DNA of 64,000 nucleotides from Limnephilus marmoratus (taxonomy: Eukaryota; Arthropoda; Insecta; Trichoptera; Limnephilidae), in NCBI GenBank assembly GCA_917880885.1, contig OU862918.1:28667988-28731987 (forward strand), written 5' to 3'. Below are positions 22,301 to 34,300 of the stretch, in pieces. Position numbers and translations under genes: made by a program. The notes under the pieces were generated by a model. It was not told the origin of the DNA. It saw only the letters and a program-made list of their open reading frames with translations, and did not search any database. Position 1 is the stretch's first letter; each line of letters begins with the position of its first letter.

Positions 22301-25300
22301 AGGTAAAATAAGTGGGAGAGGAAAGGTGAAGAACAGGAGGAATATTGGAGAGTAATGAAACTAAAACACTGGCTAAAGGAGGAAGCAACAAGCCTTATTA
22401 TTCAAAAATCATAATGTTGTGGCAGGGTATTTATAAGAAAATAGTCTTTCAGCGTTGGTCAGTTTATTTCTCTTATATTCAGCTTATAGTAAAAAACAGA
22501 GTACAGGAAAGTTATAGCACAAAGTAAAATCACTTAGAGTTTAAATAATTTTCACTAACGTTCTCGCTAAACACTTAGCGCAATAACCTAAACAGAGGAC
22601 CCGTGGTCTCTTAGTTGGGTTAAGGTTTTCCCGACAAGTAATGTTCCCGAGGGCGCTGTTACTTGAATTCCCAAGGAGGACCCAGAGGGCTCTCTCGACT
22701 TGGTACTGGGGAGGATTGGGGGAAGGTTAAGGTTTCCCTACAAGTAATGTCCCTGAGGGCGCTGTTACTTGAATTCCCAAGGAGGACCCAAAGGGCTCTC
22801 TCGACTTGAAACTAGGGAGGGGAGACTGGATCGCTCCATATAGGCCTGCACGGTGTTATATACCCTTTGGGGCGGGGTAGTGCCGGCCGATGACAGAGGG
22901 GTGGGGGTAGCTCGGCCAATGGGGTGTCTTCTTGCCCGGGTGGTGAGCCGAAAGTTGAAAAGTTGAAAGCCGAAAAGCTGAAAGCGAGACGGCGCTATGC
23001 GTGTGAGGAAGAAAGTATTCGGATCCCGCGAATACCGCGCGCTACAATGTGCATATTTGGCTGTGAAAATCTTAAATGGTTACTTGTCACCAAAGTGATA
23101 ATACTGATAATATCTTCTACTCTGGATTGAGGTGCAAATATACTACATTTTCATCCCATTTTCATACCTGGGCTTTACAGAGTTTTTCGAAATCGGACTA
23201 AAAAATTTCAAAATCTTGGAATAAAACTGAAGATTTATATAAAAATTAAACAAACAGTATCCTCCAAGCAGCCGTCTGCCACAAACACTCTCCTTTATAT
23301 AAATAGATATATGGCTTATTCCACATTTTTTTTTTTTACATTTACTCCACACAGGAGGCCTTGAGGAAAATAATTTCCCTCAGGGCCTATGTCATCTGGG
23401 ATGCTGTGTGGAGGGTCTTTTAAGGAGAGGAAGGAATGAACATTGGTCTTGGAGAGACCCATGTTGTAGGAAGGAGGAAACATTGTGGCCGGCAACAGTG
23501 CCGTAAATAGGGCGGTGCCACCGGTGCCCAGGCACAGGGCGTAGACTCTGGGGGGCGCAAGAATGGCGTATAATAGGCGAAGGGTCCACTTAAATAGGGC
23601 ACAGTTATAGAAGCTCGCACAGGGCGCAGAAAAGGCTATTTACGGCACTGGCCGGCAAATCATTTCACAGAGTCGAAGAAGACCTGTTCTCATGTGGAAA
23701 ATGTCAACCGTGTACTTGGGCATGCGTTTGGCGTGTTTCCCGACTATGCACCGGTGCCGAAGGGATCAATGACGCTAATTCCTCGGAGCATCTTCCATTG
23801 TAATACCGGTAGAACAGGGATAGCATTCCCACCCGACGCCTATGCTCTAAGGATTGCAATCCGTCTGTTAAGATGGGAGAATCTATCAAACGGAGCGCCC
23901 GTTTCTGCACAGAGTCGAGGGTATTTTTCAGGTATTTTGGAGCTCCAGACCAGAGGTGGCTGCCAAATTCAACCGCGGGGCACACTTGTGATTTGTACAG
24001 GGTTAGCAGTTGTGTACTATTAAAGTATCTGCGGGCCCTGTACAGTACGCCCAGCTTTTGAGAAGCTAACTTTACTCTGGTTTCGATGGAGCCCCCATAC
24101 CTGAGCTGGTCACTTAGGGTTATACCAAGCATATCAATGGAGGGCCTGTTCGGAAGATTGCTTCCGTTGAAGAAGACTAGATTTTCATTTCGATCCCTTT
24201 TAGGCATAATCAGACAAGATTGGGTCTTTGAAACATTAAATTCAACAAAATTGAAAATTTAATTTAAACCAGCAGGCCGGATTGGGAGGGACTGGTGAAG
24301 GGAGACCTTTTAACTTCTCAAAAGGTCTAAATCTATCCCTACCACTACAATGGGAGGGATAGATGCGTCCGTCACTCCTGGACACACTAAACCCCAAGAT
24401 TCCTACCCACTCATCATATCTTTTTACTGACGGCCGGCGTAGTGCAGCGGTAAGGCGCTTGACTCGCATTCCGAAGGTCGCGGGATCGAATCCCGGCGTG
24501 GCAAATAAATTTTATTTGATTAATTTGCATATTTCACAATTTATTAATTTAAAATAATATATAGTATATTTGCGGCACGTTCCAGAGTGGAAGAACTCTC
24601 AGTATCGCCTTGGTGTAAGACCACCATTCAGAATTGAAACGTTGCCTGAAATGGCTTAAGCCGTGTTTGGTGACCAGATCTGAATAGCCAGGTACTTCCC
24701 CACCTACCTCTTCCCTCCCCACTACCTTCAACCTCACAATATACCCCAATTGGGGATGCTATAGTCTCGCTTGCTCCAGACTGGAGCAGTTAGGGACTTT
24801 TGTGCGGTATTCATGTAAAAAAAAAAAAAAAGAACTTACTTTCCAAATACCCTCCATATAGCATCCCCAAAGATGACATAGGCCCTGAGGGAAATTATTT
24901 TCTCCAGGGCTTCTTACGTGGAGGTAATATAAAAAACCAGTAATGGTTTGTTTCAAGCCTTGCTTTCTTTCCAGATTTCCATGTATTTATAATATATGGT
25001 TTTTACACATATACAAGGTGGGGCAAAAGTAATCATCCTATTGGAAAACGCTATAACTTTTGCAAATGGCGACAAATGTCAATTCGGTTTTGACATTTGT
25101 GAAGTAAACAAACACAAAATACAATTCGGCAAGTCATGAATTGGTTTACTCCGCAAGAACGCTGAATAATTGGTCCCATATTTTGCGCAACAATTCGTCG
25201 GTTGTGTTGGCGCAGCGTGAATTTCGTCGCAGATTTCCTGGTTGTCCGACACCAACCGGACAAACACTGCGGCGTTTGGCCACTCGCCTTGAAGAGACTG

Positions 25301-28300
25301 GGACAACACGAGATGTTCCCAAGGCTGGCCTGCCCCGGAGCAGCCGTTCTGCTGAGAATATCGCTGCTGTTGCCCAAGATGTCGAACATGAGCCCGGAAC
25401 AGACGACGTGCCACGCAATTGGGCATTAGCCGGCGGTCCCTACGCAGAATTTTGGTGAAAGATTTGAAGATGTTCCCTTACAAAGTGCAGACAATGCATC
25501 AGCTGTTAGCTGTTGACCGCCAAACGCGGATAACCTACCGTCAAGTCATCCTGAATCTCAACGAAAAGGTGGACGATTTTTCATCGAAAATTTTCATGAA
25601 CGATGAAGCTCATTTCCATAATAGCGGTTACGTGAATAAACAAAATAATCATTTCCGAGGCACAAAAAATCCGAGTATCACCCACGAAGAGCCATTACAC
25701 CCGCTCAAAGTTACTGCGTGGTATGGTGTTTACGCTGGAGGGGTCATCGGGCCATTTTTTTTTAGAACGCCGCTGGCCAAACGACGACTGTGGACGGCGC
25801 GCGCTACAGAGCCATGATTACCGTTTTTTTTGGGACTGGAGAATATGTGGTTACAACAGGACGGTGCAACGGCGTACACTGCTCGAGCCACAACCGATAT
25901 TCTGAAGAAAGAATTTCCGGTTCGCCTAATCTCTCGTTTTGGTGATTTGCACTGGCTGGCCAGATCACCCTATTTAACCATTCCAGACTTCTTTTTATGT
26001 TTTTTTTTAAGTCGCGGGTTTACGTCATCAAGTCTCAGACTCTTGAAGCCCTTAAGGAGAATATTCGCCAAGAATTCGAGAACCTGTCGCCAAAGTTCTG
26101 GCAAGAGTGATGGAAAATGCCATAAAACGGGCTCGTATGGTTATCAACTCCAGCGGCGGTCACTTGGTCGATATCATTTTCTCGACATAATGGAATAAAT
26201 TCTAATGGATTAAATAAACAAATTTCACAACCAGAACCAAAGTTTTTCATTTAATAAAAAAATTACAGCAAAAAAACATCAGATGATTACTTTTGCCCCA
26301 CCTTGTACAACATATAATAATGAAGTAAATGCCAACCTTTAACAAAAGCTTCCCAGCACACGGAGCACTGCATACTCTGCTGCTCTTGCTGCTCCGACAC
26401 CATCACCTCGGGCAGGCTGGCGATGGCATCCGCCCCCAGCGGCGGCGGCCCGTCCGTCTCCGCCTGCCACAGCAGCTGCGACATGACGGCATCCAGTCCC
26501 TCGCCCGACACAACTATGTCCCCCGGAGCGCCCCCCACCAGCACCATTGGCGACCCCGCCCCCCCCATGTTGCCAGTCAGGTGCTCCATCAGCTGCAGCA
26601 GGCGGGACTCAGAGCCGCTGATGTTGAGCGGACTGGAATTTGGAAGTCTGTAGGATGTTGAATGAAACAATCATACGGTGAATTGATTAGTGAAGCATCA
26701 CAAAAAAGTTTTTTTTTTTTAAAGTATACATTTTTTATTTAGTTATAAAATGTTTACATCTAATATATTCTTTTCTAAAACTACTATAATATTATTAGGT
26801 CCTTACATATGAAATTGGCGTTTTGCCGTACTGGCAACTTTAATCTCAAATATCTTCTCTTTGGTTAGGAATTCCAAATTCAAATTTATACAGCTATTTA
26901 CTCATGTATTTGGGTTTCGAAAATTATAATTCATTTGTTTTTTCCTTAATTGTTTTTTTTTCTTTGCGTCACTTAGTTTACAAAATGGAAAACTTGAAAT
27001 ATTGTGTTATTTACGAGTACGAGTTCCACCGTGGCACCAGTGCTGCAGAAACGGCTCGAAGGATTAATGATGTGTATGGCAATGGTGCCGCAAAAGAAAA
27101 CACAGTGCGTTTTTGGTTCCAACGTTTTCGTTCTGGAAATTTCGACCTGCAGAACAAGCCCCGTGGACGGCCGGAGACCAAAGTTGATAATGAAGAATTG
27201 AAGGCTATTGTGGAAGCGGATCCATCGCAAACCACGTCCGAGTTAGCTGCAGGCTGCGATGTTAGTGAGAAAACTGTTTTAATCCACTTGAAGCAAATTG
27301 GGAAGGTGAAAAAGCTTGAAAGGTGCCTCACGAATTGAGTGAAGCAAATCAACAAACGCGCATTAGAATGCTAGACCACACACTGCACAACAGACGGCTA
27401 CCAAATTAGAGGAGCTTCAATTGGAATGTCTAAGACATCCACCGTACTCTCCGGACCTTGCCCCAACAGATTACCATTTTTTTCGAAATTTGGATAACTT
27501 CTTGCAAGGGAAAAAATTCAACTCCGATGGGGCAGTCCAAACCGCCTTCAAAGATTTTATTGATTCCCGTCCTAATGGTTTTTTTAGTAATGGGATTGAT
27601 GAACTACCCACGAGATGGCAAAAGTGCATAGATAGCAATGGTACATACTTTGATTAAATAAATATATTATATTAAAAAAAATCGACTTTATGTTCCTCCT
27701 ATATAAAATGCCAATTTCATATGTAAGGACCTAATATTTACTACCTACTTAATAAAATTTGATTTTAAAGCACAATTAAATTAAACCAAAATCTTTGTCA
27801 TTCGTACATCTATTTATGTTAGTACTATAACCTCGATGATAAACCTCCTCCATTATTTAAAATTGTAATGAAGACTCAGTAGTTACTACGTAGGCCCATG
27901 TATGTCTGTGCAAGCCACAAACACATAATATATGTTGTGGCATACACGGAGGAGGGAAAAATGTATGGTTAATGCGTAAAACATACACACAAAACCATAC
28001 CTTTATTTCCTCACCAATGTATGCAACAAACACATAAATATGTGTTGTGGCATACATGACCAGGGAAATAAAGGTATGGTTTTACGCGTAAAACGTACAC
28101 ACAAAACCATACCTTTATTTCCTCACCAATGTATGCAACAAACATATAATATGTGTTGTGGCATACATGACCGAGGAAATAAAGGCATGGTTTTACGCGT
28201 AAAATGTACACACAAAACCATACCTTTATTTCCTCGCTCATGTACTCCCATATGTGGAAGAGGAAATAAGGTATGATTTTGTGCGTAACTCGAAAAAGCC

Positions 28301-31300
28301 GATTTCAGAGTTGCCTAGTTAAGTAATAACCCCAATATATTACAATGAAATAATAATGTTACAAATGTTTATTACCTTATTTGATTATTGTACATCAGGA
28401 ATGCTAAATCATGTCCTAAGCCTAACTGTGGAGTTTCCTGGAAAAGAAAATAAACTACACATTAGCACTCAATTTGTTGTATTATTAGGCAATTTTAACA
28501 GGGTTGACACAAAATATTCACAAAAAAACAGGAAAATGAATACAAAAAGAAAGGTTCATTTATGGTATTTTGTCTCAAAACATTTATACAGGGTGTCCGG
28601 GGGTAAAGTGCATTAACTTCGGGAGGTGATTCTACATGATAGTACAAGTAAAAAAGATAAATAACTTTTTTCGAAATTCCAACTTTTAGGGGTAGTTTTG
28701 AGGTAAAAAGATAAAATTAGTCCGGCGTGTACGGCCAGATTTATTATTTTCCGCTGTTACGATACGGGCCAATCACAATCGTGTCGGGCACCCGGCAGGC
28801 TCTCAGCAAGTAGGATCGTACCTCACACTAAGGATTTTTAGTAGGTACGTCTTTTTGTAAAAAGTTGTTAATCTTTTTTACTCCTACCATCATGTAGAAT
28901 CACCTCCCGAAGTTAATGCACTTTACCCCCGGACTCTACTACATAGTAGAATTACAACGAGGACTAAGATTATAAATCAACGCAAACGTATAGGGGACGA
29001 ATTAATTTTTTTTTCAATAAAAAAAATAATCTTTCTAATATTGCCACTGATAGCAACCTAATGCCTGCACTCTTGTACCAAGTGATACGCACCGACCTAT
29101 TTCCACAGCATTGGACAATAAGGGATGGTGCAACTTTCGCCGGGAGTGTCCCGATATATATGTCATATACGGCATAATGTTAAATTATTTACTAAAATTA
29201 AATAGGGTCCATCTGATGAATTTTTAAATTATTTATTAATTGTATCGAAATTAAGAATTCCAATTTTGTTTTCCTTAGCCACTAGAGCGCTAGGCGCCCA
29301 AAAAGTGGGTAGATAGCTTTCACACTTGAATGCCAGGCGCCCACAATGTACAAAGTTTATTGAAATATATTCAATTAAACCTTTCTGAGGCTCGTTATGT
29401 TTGCAAGTTGCGAACTGAGATAATGCTTTTACCAATAACCAAGAGATGGCAGTAATCTGTTTCCAATGAACTAAGCAGACAAACAAAAAAATTTTTAATG
29501 TCCGCGGGCAAATCCAAAATCAAACGCATGAAAATCTCCGGCGCTAAACACATTTTTTTTTGTAAATGTTTTGACGCTCCAGTGGTTAGAAGAATTCATC
29601 AAGCGGACAAAGGTAACACCATAATCACAGATAGAAATGTCAGTATGCACATTAATCTAAAAACTAGCAGGGGACACGACGACAGTAGCTTTATGTAACA
29701 AATTTCACGCACAAAAATGGTTTGCATAAGGCGCAATTTCACGCACAAAAATGGTTTGCATAAGGTGCGGTGTCAGAAATGTATTCGAGGTCGGGTTTTT
29801 AAATTTCAACCATACAAACGCTAGGGTATTAATACTAACAGATAATTGTAAAAATATATATATTCAAAAATGCAAGTTATTAACCTTTTCCACGCGATCG
29901 TAACAACAGTTGATACGGCAAAAGCCATGCCTCACACGCGCCCGTATCAGCCCTTGTTACGCTAACTTCGACTGCCGATATAACAGCGCTACTATGTCAC
30001 AGTATTTTTTCCCGCTCGCTAGGATATTCGTGTAACTATCACGATGCTGACATATTCAGGCATATTTCGAAAGTAAAATTTTTTTTCGTAAAAAAACATC
30101 TATAATCAAGTGAATGTGTCCTCGTGCCTCGTGGTACTTGAAATATGACATATACATACCGCGTATGGGTATTGAAAAAACGGAGTAGATCAACGCGGGT
30201 AAAAAGTTAAATTTAAAAATTATATACATATCAGTAGTGGTGAGAATTAAGTTATCGTAGTAAATAACAAAACGAAAATCTAATAAGCCAGGTAAATAGA
30301 TTACCAACTAACAGTTTTTAATCTTACTAATAAAATCGATTTCATAAAATGTCAGTTCTTTGAATCACAAAATTACTAATATGTATAATTAATGATTCCA
30401 TACAATTTGCTGAATAAATAATACAGTAAAACACAGATTGTTGGGGGATCACTTCAGTAAATTGAATTAACTACTCGATTTATTGTTTTCTGTGTTATGA
30501 ACATTTTAAATTTCAAAGCAATGACCTAAACTGACCTAAATATCAGCGGTTTTAAGAAAATATTAAATTTGCAAGCGTATAAGAAAAATCAAATAATGAA
30601 AAAAAAATGCTGCACAAAAAGCAAAAAAAATTAGTTACAAATGTTTTTAAATTCAACTAGCTGGAATCCCGGACATTGCCCCGGCTTTTTGAAGAGTTTT
30701 TCAAAACATCGCATAGACAGTGACCCTCCTGCTGTTTTGAAGGTGCAAAATTTCATCAATCTCAGAAATCAAATCCAAACTAGCGATGTGTTGGTTCAGC
30801 TGGAGCGGGCTCTTAAACTCGGGTTCTTCGCGCGAAGCGGCACCTACTCCTACTCCCTTTTTAAATCGACAACTCCTAAAGAACCCGTTACGGTACTTGT
30901 AGCCGGAACTCGGCGCAGTGGGCCGAGCCACAGTCGGGTGGCGGCGCGGCTGTTCGCACTCGTCAAACCCTTGGGTCACGGTCCGAGCCACATGTGCGAG
31001 TCGGGAGTAGGTGGCGCGTTCGAGTTCTTTTGCGTGCGGGTTCCGGCTCCGAGGTAGGGTGGAACCCAAGCGTCCCGATTTCGAGCCATTCGGGAGTAGG
31101 TCACACGTTCGAGTTCTTTTGCGAGCTCCGGCGCCGAGGTCCGGTTAGGGTGGAACCCGAACATCTCGGTTCGAGCCATTTGCGAGTCGGTAACAGGTTG
31201 CGCGTTCGAATTTTTTTGCGCGCTCGGGCACTGCGAGTCGGGTGTGGCTCCCGGTACCTGCTCCAAGAACTCAAGTACTTTTAATAAGAAGCACGTCTCG

Positions 31301-34300
31301 GAGGCCTCCGGAAAAATGCAGAACTTACCCATCTCTAATCCAAACTACCCACCCCCCCAAAGACACTCTCCTTTATATAAACATTTATATTTAGATGCCA
31401 CCAGAGAATTTCCTTCTACATATTTGTTTCTTTGTATTCATATTTAACTCGACATATTAACAATGTTTTTTTTTAATTTTCCGGGATTGAGTGTTCTCCA
31501 ATTATTACTGAAAATCGGTGTGTTACTGTAACGATTTAACAGAGAAATATGACTATCATATGATATTATTATTATTTATTTTAAGGTAATTTTTGGTTGG
31601 TGAGCCGTTTTTCCCTTTCTCCATTTTAACTACCATTCCATCCGAGCCGGCATAATTTATTTAGGGCTCCCGAAAGCATGTTTTTTTAATTTTTAAGTAA
31701 AAAGTTGTATGCATCGAAATCTTAGGGATTTTTTGAGTAGGGTAAAATTTATTAATAAACCAGCACCAAAATTATTTAATTTTTAATTTTTGCTGATGGC
31801 TTGTCGGGCCCGGATGGAGTTCGGAGTCGATTTGCTGATGGCTTGCTCAAGGAGGTCCGCTCGTGGCCACTTCTAAGATCCTACAGGAGCGTCGTATTAA
31901 ATCTTCTAAAACCTAGAATCTCTCTCTCTCTCTTCCTTCCGACAGGTATTTATTTATCCTAGTTTTGACTAGCATATTTTTATTCTACTCGTTGTCACTA
32001 TGAATAAGATTTTGTTAATATTAATTACATAATATTTAGAAAAAACATCCCTATTCTTTTCTTGTTAGAAATAGAACCCATGTTAAATAATTGTTCCTTG
32101 AAATTACCCCACAACATGTCCCACAAATCCTGAGTAGAGTCTCACTTGATGCGTAGTTAATTACGCATTACAACATTTATGGATTTGTATAAATTTATGC
32201 AAAAGAGGAAATAATTCATGAAACATTTTAATGAGTTGATAAAAAAGAACATTCAAGTTTTACCTTAATAATGTCATAATGAAACAATTTTCTAACATTC
32301 TCACGATAAATGTTATCAGACATATAGGAATATTGAGAATTTTAGGCAAGGAAAAAATTTGGAACGTTGAAAGAAAGCTGTAGCAATAAGATCTATAATG
32401 CGAACCATAGACAAAAGAAACCAAAGTAGATATGGCGTAGAAGCTTGCCAAATGTCACCAAACTACGATAAACTAGATTGACTATCAAAGAGGGGGAGCC
32501 AATGAAAATTATACTTTTGGGTACAGGAAGAAACAATGTTCTCCCTTGTTTCTATTGTCTTTGATGTGAACAAATTCTCGTCTTGCAGCTAAGTTGCCGA
32601 CTAACTCTTTTATAGTAAACCACAAGAGTAGATTTTTCATAACATTATTTTATTACGCGAAGTCACCTACAAATCATGAAAAAAAAACATAATAAATAAG
32701 GGTACAAAATAAAATGAATTTATATTAGAGATGAAACGGATATCCGGTAACTATCCGGCATCCGGCCTAAATTTACTATCCGGCCGGATACCGGATAGTA
32801 ACTCAACATCCGGCCGGATACCGGATATTCAAGAACTACGACTATTTCCTATAATAAAATGCAATACATTAATCTTTGTGAGGTAAATATCAATAAAATG
32901 GCTTATAATTATGATGGCCTTTATTTAAAGTCGAAAAAGTTACAAAAAAGCCATAAGGCCTTCCAAAAAACTAAAATTTTCTTCTGAGATATTCACTCTA
33001 ATGATAAATACATAAATAGTAAATATATAAACTAAAAACTTTTAGTAAAAACTTACAAAAACCTCGCAGAGTAGCGAAAACTTAAATTAACATGACTAAC
33101 TCATCACAATCGCACCTGTGCGGCGCTAAACTCGTCACGACATACAACGAGACAATGGGCCGAATATCCGGCCGCCGGATATCCGGCCAAACAACTATTC
33201 GTTTCATCTCTAATTTATTTGTAACTAAAAATATTGTTCATCGAAAACATGATTTCCATATTGGCGACTTTTGGCAGCAATCAAGCGACCAATTGTATTA
33301 TTTTATTTTAGTTTAAGGTGGCAAAGGAAATGATCGACTTATGTGGTTTGTATTTCTCTTCAATAAGTCATAATGGTGTTAATGGATTTAGGCTCGGTTT
33401 TTCATTGTTCTTCTAAGCTCGGCTTAATTATGAAAATGAAAACTCTTAAGCTTAACTATATTTAACACATAAAAGAAGTTTAGTTAAATTTTGAATTGCA
33501 ATGTACTACCACCGCCAATTTGTCATTTGAATAAATATTTTTTTATACTAATAGTACCATATGACTACCATTTTTGCCTGTACTAAATAAGCCATTGTTT
33601 CGAAAGACTTGGCCGTCCTTTGCTTAAGTCAAGCCCATTGTTCGCTCCCTTCCCACATGTTTTCAGAATTCACTCACTTTATTTAATTCTTGTTTACACC
33701 AGCCACTACTATTAAAATCATCTTATCATAAATATGCATAGAATATTTATGATTACGAAATACAATACAGCAGTGGGAAATTGAAAGTTGATAATTTGCA
33801 AAACTAGATTAAGTGTAATTAGAGAGCTTTCATAATCATAAGGGAACGTACCCATACTATGTGACACGTTTAGGGGGGGGGGGGGGTTTCAAAATGTCAC
33901 GCTCCATACAAATGAGCGGCGGGTTGCTTAGGATTTTGGTCACCGGGGGGGGGGGGGGGGGGGGTTAAAAATTACAAAAAGTTGGTCACGTAGTATGGGT
34001 ACGTTCCCTAAAATGAAAAAGAAAATTAGAAGTGAAGAAACAGATGTTCCATTCTGCTCAAGAGCCTAGCGCTCTGTCTCACTTGATCTGCCCAACATCT
34101 TAGATCTCCATCCCATTTCAATTTTGTAAACACAGTTTTGTATTCGAAATTTGAGGCCCGATAGGGAAAATAATGCCACAAGGCATTCTTATGTTCTTCT
34201 TTATTCTATTACTAGCTAGTGTATCCGGCTTCGGTCAGGGAGTTGATATGAGATTGAACTGACGTTCGATACCCCTACCAATGGGTAGCCCCACCCATAC

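Noticed and set aside
24427..24505. Functional tRNA gene
   Set aside because: A- and B-boxes and T-arm are present, but the anticodon stem does not pair, no proper 3' acceptor strand or T-run terminator follows, and the same sequence recurs with SINE tails.
26329..26661. Plus-strand ORFs (110 and 76 aa) opposite ligase exon 4
   Set aside because: Antisense shadows of the coding exon, low-complexity Pro/Ser/His translations.
27893..28285. CRISPR array
   Set aside because: Units are contiguous, diverging palindromic repeats of about 111 bp without spacers, in a eukaryotic intron.
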